The notes under the pieces are model-generated. The model saw nothing but the letters and a program-made list of their open reading frames with translations, was not told the DNA's origin and did not search any database. From assembly GCA_039602395.1 (NCBI GenBank), contig JBCNJP010000006.1:15302952-15366951 (forward strand): DNA of 64,000 nt, given 5' to 3'. Every line of letters begins with the position of its first letter. Within the stretch, counting starts at the first letter, position 1. This stretch comes from Deinandra increscens subsp. villosa. Its lineage: Eukaryota; Streptophyta; Magnoliopsida; Asterales; Asteraceae. A program made the position numbers and the translations under genes. Positions 44,327-55,743 of this stretch are shown in pieces.

Positions 44327-46545
44327 CTAGGAGCCAGGGAAAGTCAAGAATCATCATCATCATTTTTGGTCCTCAGCTCAAGTTTGTGAGTAGTTACCTA
44401 CAATTTTGTTGATGAAATCATGTTCTAGATCATATTTCTAGTTCCTTTTCATATCTAAATCACCTCCATGATAAGTCTTGACTAACATTGGTGCCTATAC
44501 ACAAGTTATGTTCATAAAAGTTTACTTTCTAGTAATTATATCCATGTTCTCATGTATAGAATGTTATTACCTACTTATGCTAGTGATTATCTTGCCACAT
44601 TATGTACAAAACATAGTATAAGGAAGTTATTACACATATCTTTGTTTAGAAACCAAAATGTGTAGCTTACTTTGAACATAATGCAAGTATTGTGACCATA
44701 TTGTGATTTGGACCTCTTAAATCCTATGACGCGTTTTAAACCTCTCAAAATAGCCCAAATATGTTACTTTGAACATTAGGAAGGTTACATGTGCTCAAAA
44801 TCACCATAGGGAATTTTTACACACAAAAGTACACCTTAAAACACTTGGAAATTTAATTAAATTGAAAAACCCTTTTGAACATAAAGTTTGAACATTAAAA
44901 CAGAAATATTTGATGGTTATAATGATGTCAAAACATTGCCAAAAGATTCCTTACCAAAATACTTGAATCTGGGGGAAAACTGGGACTAAAACTGACACCC
45001 GACGGGCCGGGAAACTTGATTTTTGTAAATATATGAAAATATGTTCAAAATGAGTTAAACAAAGTGTTTTGGGAATAAAAATGTGTTTACAAACATTTAT
45101 GGTGAATTTGAAAACCTAACAGTGTCATAAAGTGGGCTTACAGGACCAAAACGGCAAAACCGTCACAATACCGGCAAAATTGACAAAACTGTGAAAACCG
45201 ACATATGGAAACTTTATTTCTGAATTTAGACAAACTGTAATTTTATTATTCGAAATGATTTCTGACAAAAACGGATAAATAACGCGTATTCGGCAATTAT
45301 CATGACAATGCCCGATTTTTTACTATTAAGTAAAAATGACTAAATTTTCTATGGAAATTCCGGATGTTGGTACAACGTTTATTTCCACAAATATTTATCA
45401 ACTTTAACTAACTTTTGGGAATAATTATATATTTTTAAATATTTAAAAAGTTAAAAAAATGTTATTTCCAAATAAACGTAAAATCAGATATTTGCACACG
45501 TGTAAATCGATTTCTACAATAAATCAACCCTAAGGCTACCATGACGTCAAGACTTGACCAACCAAATTAGAGTGACTTAGATGTCAACCCAATTTATTGA
45601 AAACTGAATGTCTTATAATTATTTAGGACATCAACTCTCGGTTAACTACATCATCACTACTGATTTCTGAACATCTGAGTTTTTCATGACCCATTTTCTC
45701 TTAGGCTATTTTTAACTATTTGGGGGAGAATTCATACTACTTTTGCTATGCTAGAAATCAGACTTTGTAAACCTATCTGTTACATGTGTTTTTCATTTGT
45801 CTACACCTGTTATATCATGTTCATTCATGTTATAATCAAATCCCACTATTAGCTGAATCCGGTTAATTTTTCACGAGGAACAATAACTATTTGAATAGAT
45901 ATATTGGATTAACGCCCTTGCTCTGATTTGATCGCTTCATTCATGACTCCGTTTTAATAGTCAAACAGTACAAACAATTATATCTTGTTTTGCGGTATCA
46001 ACTGGACAAAAGATACTTGGAGTGAGTAATCAGTTAGTTTCGGAATTCAAAGTTCATGGTAATATTTCTACAAGTCTAAACTGATATTGTCAACGAGTAG
46101 CATAAACTGTTTTCACATCGACATTTACTTAACTTTTACAGCTAGCAACTTTAAACCTGTGAAACTCACCAACAAAATTATTTGTTGATCGTTTCATATG
46201 ATTCTTCTTGCTTGTTTCTGCCTGGACCTGCATGTCTGACTGTTTCATTTAGGATTCTTTGCATAAGTCTAGAGTATGGTTGAATGCCGTTGGAGATTTC
46301 TTGGCATAACACTTGATGGTGTCATGTCTTAAAATCTTTTGAAAACTTATGTTTCGTTAACTTTAACAAATTTGTACTTTTCATTACTAAATTTTCGTTG
46401 CGTAATGATTTACAAAACTCCAATTTACTCCAATTAAACTTAACGATTCCAAATGGCTCTAGTTGTTAAACCATCCAGAGTACGTTCTTGACTCTGACTA
46501 TGATACAATTGCTTCGTTCCCGACATATATTTACAGGGTGTGACA
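44327..46545 (+). repeat. Fragment of a Ty3/chromovirus-type LTR
   Basis: It ends in GGGTGTGACA (46536-46545), the same end as the G LTR, and has the same general layout: a GTGAACTCACC-like phrase (GTGAAACTCACCAAC near 46159) and no ORFs. Its left part is cut by element A. I could not find the other LTR end in the window. Family uncertain. Confidence 0.5.
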
Positions 46546-46635
46546 TATTATACAACCTAAACTGTTTTTAGCAAAAAGACAAAAAGTCAACAACCAAGCT
46601 AGTTGGCTTGTTCCTAATTTGACCTTGTCCTTAAA

Positions 46636-46639
46636 TATA

Positions 46640-46692
<53 letters not shown>
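46636..46692. repeat. (AT)n microsatellite, left of TIR element
   Basis: About 55 bp of AT repeats. The matching tract on the other side is at 47500-47553. Reading frames here are translations of the repeat. Confidence 0.9.
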
Positions 46693-47499
46693 GGGTAAGG
46701 ATCCTACGAAAACTCTTTTTTTTTGCGAAAACCTAAAAACTAACACTAAAACCTTCATAACTTTTACATACGTTAATATTTTTCTATGAAACTTGCACCA
46801 AAAATCTTAAAATTCTATTGTCTTTGATTCTGGAAAAGAAATTGATATTTTGGGGAAAAAAAATTAGTGCACATGTGTATTATTAGTGCACATGTGGACC
46901 ATTTTCATTAGTACTACACAAATAAGAATTGTCATGCGAAAACATATTGTTTAGGTTAAAAACATTTAAAAAAACTAAAATATTCATAGAACTAATGATA
47001 ATTCTACATATGCACTATAACTATTAGTTATAGTGCACATGTGTAGCATAAAATTTAAAAAAAATTAAAACGTTTAATATATTTTCAGAGTTAAAGATAA
47101 CACAATTATAAGATTTATGGTGCATTTTCTCTTTTAAAATATTAATGTATACGACACATATAAAGTGCTTTTTTATTAGTGCACATGTGCACTAATAAAA
47201 AACCACGAAAAACTAACAAAATTATAAGGTATTTGATGCGATTTTTCTAAAAAAATCATTAACGCATACTATATGTATGAGTTTTATTATTAGTGCACAT
47301 GTGCACTTGTGCACTAATAAAAAAACGACGAGACGTTAAAGTTTTTTTTAAATTTTTTTCAGAATTAAAGAACTCATAATTTTAAGGTTTTTGGTGCAAA
47401 TTTTTTAAAAAAATATGATCGTATGAAAAAGTTATGAAGGTTTTAGTATTAGTTTTTAGATTTTCGCAAAAAGATGTGGTTTTTACATGATCCTTACCC
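46693..47499. mobile_element. MITE-like TIR element flanked by (TA)n
   Basis: It begins GGGTAAGGATC and ends GATCCTTACCC. The inverted ends stay similar for well over 100 bp, including the shared phrases GCGAAAA(C/T)CTAAAAACTAA and ACCTTCATAACTTTT. No ORF. It contains a perfect 34-bp palindrome at 47169-47202 and further GTGCACATGTG words at about 46869, 46885, 47034 and 47297. (TA)n on both sides is the pattern described for Micron-type MITEs of plants, but I cannot assign the superfamily. Confidence 0.75.
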
Positions 47500-47504
47500 A
47501 TATA

Positions 47505-47557
<53 letters not shown>

Positions 47558-47686
47558 GGTCAGATGAAACAAACCGAAATACTAAATCACTCTATATCAC
47601 AAATTATTATGTAAACACCGCCCACTGGAGCTCAGGAAGTCGGGGCACAAAGTACATTCCAATCACTAAATCACATGAAAATCCTA
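47500..47686. other. (AT)n microsatellite and short spacer
   Basis: (AT)n at 47500-47553, then about 130 bp with no recognised feature up to the direct repeat at 47687. Confidence 0.6.
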
Positions 47687-48754
47687 AAAAATACAGACGG
47701 AAATTCACTGTGGTTTGCCAAATTTTGAAAAATAGTCCTTGAACAGACCTCCGATCTTCGATTCCGGCGACTATCATGGAGCTTTGGCGAGCTCGACTTC
47801 AGCAAAATTCTTTCAAATATTGCGATGGAGGCTGGGGAAGCCCCATTCTCTTCCAGTGGTTTGAACAAGACATCAAGGAGGCGACATTGCAGTTTATTGA
47901 TGATGAGGTCACCTCAACCCGATCTTCTTCTCTTTTCTCTAGTAACTCCCGATGGTGTCACACGGTGTCAAAGGGAAGCTAAAGAGTAGCAAACCACAAT
48001 AACTTCCCGTGCTCAACCCTCACTTCCGTCGCCCATCACCACCTTCACCTTCCCGTCATCACCATTACCATTTACCATGGAATCCAATGGAGCCAATTGA
48101 CCACTGTGAACCTGAAATATAAAGAGCACATCAAATTAAAATCCAATGCCGATGTATAATCCTGTAGTAATTTCCACGATTCCATTATACACAACGATTC
48201 AATTGAAAAAATATGTCTCTTGGTGAACTTGTATTAAAATTGAATCGCCAATTGAAAATATAAAGATTAATGGGGGCCAGAAAATATAAAGAGATCAACC
48301 AGCTTTCATGACATAATTGAACCGTTTATGGTCAACCAATTGAAGGGGATGGATGGCCGCTTCAGGTGTGGTGGCAGAGAGACATCACTGGCCACCATTT
48401 ATGGCAAAGGTAAAGTTTCACCGGCCACCATTTTTTGTCGCTTTAATTTTTGTTCCCCGCGGATCGGGAATTTGGTTAGATAGGTTTCTCTCACCTAAGG
48501 TGTTCATAGGCAAGCAACGCAGAGACGAGCCGACTTCAAATCACAACGCGTAGCTTCTTCGATTGCAAAATCGTCAAGTAGGTAGATATCGGAGATGGTT
48601 TAACAACCATATCCAGTGCTCAATTCATTCTTAGACATGTCGTAAATCAAATCTAAGATGAAGGATTTTTTTTGCAATTTCAAAAATTCAAGGACTATTT
48701 TTCAAAGTTTGACAAATCACATAAACTTCCCCTCTAATTTACTCAAAAATACAG
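47687..48754. mobile_element. MULE-like TIR element (about 1.05 kb) with 10-bp direct repeats
   Basis: AAAAATACAG flanks the element at 47687-47696 and 48745-48754. The ends are inverted copies: TTTGAAAAATAGTCCTTGA near 47725-47743 faces its complement near 48689-48707, with similarity extending outward to the direct repeats (TGGTTTGCCAAA / TGATTTGTCAAA). A 9-11 bp duplication and long TIRs fit Mutator-like elements. Inside is GC-richer, gene-like sequence but no long ORF (68 codons at 47776-47982), so it could carry captured host fragments. Confidence 0.55.
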
Positions 48755-49020
48755 GTTGAATCACTAGAAATTTCCTTAAAAAAATAAAAATAAATAAATA
48801 AATAAATAAATTACAAATTGTCAACATTCACGCCACCCCAATTCAAGACTATTATTAGTCTATTACATATGAAGTCAAGTCCAATATGAACTCCCGTACT
48901 TCCAACGTAACCTTTACAAATCACCATATATTCATTCCTCTCCAAATACAACTCAAATTCCTCTGATAAGATTCATTACCAAGTAAACTAGTCGTCGATC
49001 GTGGAGGACTGGCAGTAACC
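48755..49020 (+). promoter_or_regulatory. Upstream region of the glycosyltransferase gene
   Basis: About 265 bp between the TIR element and the ATG. It holds an (AAAT)n run (48780-48812) and a TATA-like CATATATTC near 48923. The short distance means the TIR element sits right at the promoter. Confidence 0.4.
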
Positions 49021-52000
49021 ATGGATCAATCAATCAAACCTGGAACCCCTCTTGCCCTTTGCACTTTACTGCTCATATCCTTACTTTTTATCTATCTTTC
49101 CTCAGAAAAAAACTCATCGATAACCACCATTGTAAGCTTCACCGCACATTTATACTTGAACTAATAGTCTTTTGAGTCAACCAAAAGATGTAACAGAGTT
49201 ATTGTGTTGTGTGATTGCAGCATAAGACCAGCTTGATGTATAAAGACGAGTTAGAGGCAGCTTTGGAAGGAGCTTCGATGGCAAACAAAACTTTGATCAT
49301 CACCATTGTGAACCGCGCTTACACCGAGGGCGATAAACCGATGCTCGACCTTTTCTTAGATGGGTTCTGGCTAGGAGAAGATACACGGAAGTTGACCAAC
49401 CATCTTCTGGTCGTGGCGGTTGACCAGACCGCATTCGAACGATGCATGTTTCTTAGATTACACTGTTACAAACTAAAAACGGATGGCGAGAAGTTAGTTG
49501 ACGAGGAGACTTACATGTCGGACGATTTCATAAAGATGATGTGGCTAAGAACCCGTTTTCTCGGAGATGTTCTCCGACATGGGTATAACTTTGTTTTTAC
49601 GGTAAGTCGGTTTTTTTTTAACGGCTAACATACATATCCAATAAATTTTATACCCATTAAATTTTAGGGTCTTAATCTAGTTTATTGTTCACCACCTTCA
49701 TAATGCCCATGTGAATATCACGTACTAAGGTATATATTACTAGACTATAACTATAAGTCCTATAAGTCGTTTTTAATTTGATTGGTTCTAACGTTTCTAG
49801 CTTTTAGGGATGTGTACCTGAAGTATATTATTATTATGAAATAAAACTTATTGTTTATATAACTAACTTTTGAAGATTAAAACTTAAGTATCTATATACA
49901 TACGCTTGTATTTTATTATTATGAAATAAAACTTAAGTATCTATATACATACGCTTGTATTTTCATGTAACTAGTTTTTAGAACTTTGCAAAATTAAATA
50001 AGTTAGGTTATTTTACATGTTTCGTTTTTAAAACAATTTTTCAGCGTTAATAAATAGCAGTATAGCACAATATAAGTTGTAGACTTGTAGAATACGACAT
50101 ATAAAATTAAATACGGTTTTCATGCATTCCATTATTTTTGATAATTAAAAGTCAGCAAATATCTTAACAAATTGGACCCTGCTATGACGTGACTTCTTTT
50201 TTTCCTTTTATTACAAATATAGATAGATTTTTTCTAAGAAACCATCGTATGAGTTATATTTCTATAACTAATGATATCTTTCCCAAACGACGTATATATT
50301 ACTTCAATTTTAATATTTAATCAATGTTTTTCATATAAAACTAAAAGTCATTGAATTAATTTTAATAAATTGGTTCCAACCACGTACGATGTGACTTTTC
50401 TTCATTTTACTATCAATATTAATTAAGAGTTACTCACACATAGCACGTGAAATTTTAAAATTTATGATTCTCAAATTATAATAAATTTAAGGTTTAATAC
50501 TAATTTATGTTAAAAGTTATATTAAAGATCTATTTTAGCTAATAACATAAATATCTCTTGTACTTGCATCTTCTAACATATTTGTTAGTTTTAGTTTTTT
50601 TTTTATTGAAAGTCGGAAATATATTATATACAAACTAACTTCAAAAAAGTTAAGGAAAAATTACATTGAGAGAAAATGGTTAATCAACCAAATGTTCAAA
50701 CGAATCTTAACTTTTTAATTCCTATAGAAAAACCAAGTAAAGGATTAAAAGACAATATTATCAAACAACTCGTCGTTTCAAAAGAGGCTGGCGGCGCAGC
50801 TTGTTGCCCGCCTCCCTTGTACTTCATGTTGAGGTGCAACCGTTGTATTTATGATTCTAATGAATATTTGCATTGTTTGTTTAAAAAAAAAATTAATTAC
50901 TTTGCTTCCAATTAAGTTTTAATTGTTTTATTTTATTATGGTTAAAGCTGCTTTAAGGTTTCTTTGTCTTACGATTTTGTTGCTTTCTATTACAACATAT
51001 AAAAGTGACCTTTTTTAAATCACAAATTTATTGTTACGACTTATAAAAGTGACTTTTATATAAATAACAATTAACAAAGTTAACCAGTCACAGCCAAAAC
51101 ATTATTTGTAGTGTTAAATCACTAGGTACAAGTGATAATTAATTAACTATACAACCTATTAGAATTTGAGTTATTAAATTTAGTCATGACCTCTTATGAG
51201 CTACAAGCCCCTAAACTTTTCTACTCTTTATGTTTTTCTTTTCTTTTTTGTAATAATTTTTAAAATATGACGATTTATGAATTTCTGAATGTGTCATTCA
51301 GATGTGTTTATATTCGATATAAATTTCATTCAAAGATTGTTTAAATTGTACAAGTCATCGAAAAACAAACATAAAAGCCTTTAAAACTTTTTCAAGGTTT
51401 CATTTTTTATATCTTTTGGATTTTCTATTACATCTTAGAAAATATATATGATATTTTATAAAATTTCAAATTTATCTTTGCGATATGGTTATTCTTATAG
51501 CAGTGTTTTATTTTAATTAATATCGCAACTTGTTTCCTTTGTTTACGTTTTAGTATTTAAAACGGAGTCATAAAAGCTTTATACGACCCTCTTTACATAG
51601 TTTACTTTCTCAATGTTGTAACCACAACACATGACCCTAGCACATCATTTTTTAGCAATCAATAATCATTATCATTATTCACTTCTCAAATTTTGATTAC
51701 AAGTTCTCTACATGCTAAAATACTACAAACTTTTTTTTTTTTTTTGAACGGCAAAATACTACAAACTTAAAACCACAAGTCTTAAATTTGTAACTTTAAA
51801 ACTTGCATTAAAATTTATGACTTGGGCAAAACACAAGTGTAACTAACTCTATATAATATTAAATACTCCAGATTTTTAAAGCTTCTTTTAGTACTCTTTA
51901 AAATAATAGTTAGAGACCTAATTATATATTATAGATTATATATTATATTATATTTTATATATTATATATTATATTATATTTTATATATTTATTAATAAAA

Positions 52001-53516
52001 TGAATTACCAAGTGTTTGAGTGCACCAAACGTTTCTCAAGATTTCAACTTGACAATATATTGTCGGGTCGTTGTTTCAAAAATTACGTTTTGTATCATTG
52101 ACTTATTTTTAATCATTTTTATATTAATATACACCGACTGATTAGTTTATTCTTTATAATCAATTTTAATTCATTAGATATTATTAAACTTAACTTAATA
52201 CAGCGTACGAACTATATAGTCCATAAAGAAAATTAAAAACAATAACTCAAGCACTTACCTTAAATCCACAACTTTGAAGAAATATGACACCTAAGAGCAT
52301 TCATAGCATAGCAGAATCTTTATCGTTATCCTTATAATTTATTTTAAAACCATATTTCTTAAATTTAACTTGCACTTTATAAAACCTCACACATCAGGTA
52401 TTTTTTTTATCCTTATGTTTATACAAGGATTTATTTAGTAGATTAGTAGAATATAAAGATAAGAGATAAGATAAAAATCATGATACAATTATAAAAATAT
52501 AAATAAAAGTTAAAATTTAACAATAAAGATGTGTTTAAAAATATTATTGATGGGTTTAAAGATATTGGACTAAGTTTTCTTTGATATACAATCATATCAA
52601 GATAACTATAAAATTTGATATACTACAAAAATTAAAATATTATATTTAGCATTAACATTCTAAATAAAAGTAAATAAACTGAAAAAAATTCCTGGTAGGA
52701 CACTTAAAATAATAAATTAAAAGACGTAAGCTATCAAGTAATTTATATTGTATTACAATTTTTAATAATCTATTCAAATAATAGGATGTATAATATTCTT
52801 TTATATAAGTAATTAAAATTTTCTTTTAAATGTAAGATGAAAATTTAAACAATATATTTAATGATTATCAAATTTTATTGATTTATATAAGTAAAGTAAC
52901 AATTAAGTCAAATGTAAAAATTATTTTTCAAATCCAAATTCGAATTATCATGTCCAAATTTGTTGAGTCGGAGCATTACAGGTTTTGTACTGATTTAATG
53001 TTGAAACAATTACAGGACACAGACGTTTTATGGTTAAGGAATCCATTTTCAAGGCTAACCCTAAATGAAACTATCGATCTTCAAATAAGCGTGGATCAGT
53101 TTAATGGCAATCAATGGTCGCAAAGGAATCCGATAAACACAGGTTTCTACATGATCAAATCCAACAACAAGACAATCGCATTATTTGATGAATGGTATGG
53201 GCAAAGGAACAACTCAACCGGTAAGAAAGAACAAGATGTTCTTGTGGAACTCATGAGGAGAAGAGCTTTTAGAAGGTTGAGAATTAGGGTTAGATTTTTG
53301 GACACTAATTATTTCAGTGGATTTTGTCAGAACAGTAAGGATGTTAATATTGTTTCAACTGTTCATGCAAATTGTTGTCGGAGTATTCGAGCGAAAGTAA
53401 CAGATTTGATCACAGTTATTCATGATTGGAAGAGATTCAAGGATCCATTCGGCAATAAAACAATGGAAGATAAATGGTCAAATCACTTAGCATGCCAAAA
53501 TTCATGGATTTCATAA
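49021..53516 (+). CDS. GT77/DUF271-type nucleotide-diphospho-sugar transferase, three exons
   Basis: Exons 49021-49131, 49221-49601 and 53016-53516 (37, 127 and 166 codons, all phase 0; GT-AG introns with GTAAGC, GTAAGT, TTGCAG and TTACAG borders) give a 330-aa protein. Residues 11-27 form one hydrophobic segment after a short N-terminus, typical of a type II Golgi anchor. The catalytic part opens with EAALEGASMANKTLIITIVNRAY. The DxD motif DTDVLWLRNPF is at residues 165-175, just after NFVFT. NTGFYMIKSN, EQDVLVEL and HANCC follow, all family-typical. By analogy with GT77 proteins it would transfer a sugar onto a wall polysaccharide or glycoprotein in the Golgi; the substrate cannot be told. 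No stop or frameshift; probably functional, somewhat short at the C-terminus. Confidence 0.88.
49132..49220 (+). other. Intron 1 of the glycosyltransferase gene
   Basis: 89 bp, GTAAGC ... TTGCAG, phase 0, joining the membrane anchor exon to the catalytic exon. Confidence 0.85.
49602..53015 (+). other. Intron 2 of the glycosyltransferase gene (3.4 kb)
   Basis: Very AT-rich, GTAAGT ... TTACAG. It contains a 49-bp period tandem duplication (about 49879-49963) and a TATAT-type simple repeat (51925-51990). The open frames inside (for example 50676-50915) have no protein-like features. I see no complete transposon in it. Confidence 0.8.
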
Positions 53517-53656
53517 GTTATTTGTGAATATGTTATAGATTTGGTGTTGTTATTGCACATATATCACACTTTATGTGTCTCTTTGTCCTTTAAAAGAGAG
53601 GTATTGTTGTCCTCATCTAGTTCAACCCATACAAACCCTGTTTTTTTTGTGGGATT

Positions 53657-53704
<48 letters not shown>
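53517..53704. other. 3' flank of the gene and (AT)n microsatellite
   Basis: Probable 3' UTR, then an AT repeat at about 53660-53704. Confidence 0.5.
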
Positions 53705-53710
<6 letters not shown>

Positions 53711-53927
53711 GTATCATATATGAGAACTAATTGGTTGATTGTAGAACTTTCGCATGTGAAATAGCTCATTTTCACATGCGACTAGTTATCTAATTACATA
53801 TACACACATACCATGAATTGTAGAAAATTGGTCACAACCATTAGCTCAAGAAATCTAATGGTGGAGATGTAGTGTCTCAAAATTTCTCACAACTTATAAG
53901 AGTGTCTACATTTGAACCTTTCACCTA
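53705..53927. mobile_element. Short (TA)n-flanked element with weak inverted ends
   Basis: About 220 bp between two (AT)n tracts (53660-53704 and 53928-53953). The ends GAGAGGTATCATATATGAG and the complement of the right end, GGTGAAAGGTTCAAATGTAG, are loosely similar. An internal hairpin pairs TTTCGCATGTGAAA with TTTCACATGCGA (about 53748-53780). No ORF. Confidence 0.45.
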
Positions 53928-53953
53928 TATATATATATATATATATATATATA

Positions 53954-54842
53954 CTAGATAATACATATTGGTATAAGGGTATTTTGGTTATGTAAATTTC
54001 TTAATTTTAAGATGCGTACAAGTAAATAAGCCACATGTACAAGTTTATAAAGTATAAACTAGCTGAGTTTACTCATATCCCCAATTAATTCTTAATTAAA
54101 TTTTGAACATCATCACTCTCTATAAAATAACATAAATGAGACTACATCCACCAAAATCTTAACCCTACCCATTGATTTATGAAATGATAAGGATTGGTTC
54201 ATCCCACATTGAATGTAGAATGAAAATCTTATCAAGTCTTTTCCTATAAAGAAGACTACATCCACCAAAGTTTCAAACCTACCCATTGGATTGTGAAATG
54301 ATAAGGATTGGTTCATCCTACATTAAACGTAGGATTCTTATCAAGTCTTTTCCTATAAATGAGACTACATCCACCAAAATCTCAAACCCACCCATTGGTT
54401 TGTGAAATGATAAGGATTGGTTCATCCGACATTGAATGTAAGATGAAAATCTTATCAAGTCTTTTCCTATGAAGGGGTTGAGTCTTTATCAACCTAACAA
54501 CAACTTTTAACTAAAATTTTTATCTATACTACTTTATAATGCATATTGGGTCAATGGTATTATGGTCATGCAAAATTTCTTAATTTTAAGATGCGTATAA
54601 CAAAATAAGCCGCATGTACAAGTTCATAAAGTATAAACAAGATGAGTTTGCGTTGATCTTACCCCCACATTGATGCTTAGATAAATTATGAAGCTCCTCC
54701 TTCTCTATAAAACGAGATAAATGAGACTACGTCTAACAAAATCTCAAACCTACCCATTGGTTTGCGAAATGATAAGGATTGGTTCATCTCACATTGAATC
54801 TAGGATGAAAATTTTATCAAGTCTTTTCCTACAAATGAGACT
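53954..54842. repeat. Two-level tandem repeat
   Basis: A unit X (about 53954-54130) recurs at about 54530-54718. A unit R of about 110-120 bp (ACTACATCCACCAAA ... TCAAGTCTTTTCC) occurs three times in a row (about 54131, 54248, 54358) and once more after the second X (about 54719-54842). The order X-R-R-R, spacer, X-R shows expansion of R within a larger duplication. Translations of R give the 67-aa minus frame at 54113-54316, which I do not regard as a gene. Confidence 0.75.
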
Positions 54843-55316
54843 ATTGATGTGTGCAAACACATCTTTAACTCCCGAGTCATTTAATAATATATTTGTGTAT
54901 AATTGAGTCAGTTTTTATTAGTTTTAATTAGCTTGTTTTTAGTAAAGCTTAAGTCTTTTATTTTTAATTATGTTTATTATGTCAAATATGCTTAAAATGG
55001 TTTAATATGGTTATTTGTAGGTTGATATAATTGCCCAAGGAGATGGTATGACATTACAACTAAGTTGGAGGGCTAAAATGATTAAGTATAAAATATGGAA
55101 GCTTGAATGGTCATTGCATGAAAGATGAGGGACTAAATTGTGATTATGTGAAACTTGAATCATGATTAAATTAAGATTCGAATGATGGAGCATAATGAAG
55201 TCGGTGAAACCCGGCTTTTAAGTCGGTAAAAATTAAAGGGACTTGCGGAATTGAGAGCGGGTTTGGATCATCATATCATCATACTATTATATAAAAGAAA
55301 AGATTTGAGACACTTG
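54843..55316. other. Intergenic, possible remnant of a Ty3 LTR
   Basis: TGATGTGTGCAAACACATC at 54845-54863 looks like an LTR start, but no paired end or duplication is visible. Copy E2 begins at 55317. No gene recognised. Confidence 0.3.
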
Positions 55317-55712
55317 TGTTGGTCCCAAAACAGCAATCGTTCACGATATCGTAAACACAAACAAGTGCGGAAACCTTGTTTGTGAGTGATTCGACAAGAA
55401 GATGATGAAATAGACTTGATATGATATAAAGAATAAAGCAACACAATCAAATCTTGAATGGAGAACAATCAATCTTCTATAAAAAGGAGTTCACGGTCGG
55501 GAATACAAGTGATATGCAGAAAATCGTAATCGAGAACTAGCTACAATCATAAACTACTTGGGTATTTATACTACCCTTACAAAAGCCCTAGTCATAATCG
55601 TAAACCCAAGAGGAGTAACCGGCCCATGAAGCCCAAATCGGAAACACATATAGCCCATGACAATGCAAGCCCACTTCTCTAATGTTCTAGCCTCACTAAG
55701 TATAGCCCAACA
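55317..55712 (-). repeat. E2 3' LTR
   Basis: 396 bp, TGTTGGTCCC ... GCCCAACA, same length as 43931-44326. The left flank is ACTTG; the other end of the element is not present. Confidence 0.92.
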
Positions 55713-55743
55713 ATCTTCCCCTAGGCATGAACCATTAGAGTGT

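Noticed and set aside
46531..46758. 75-codon frame with an IYIY run
   Set aside because: It is a translation of an AT microsatellite.
50676..50915. Small gene inside intron 2
   Set aside because: 79 codons with no recognisable features in AT-rich intron sequence.
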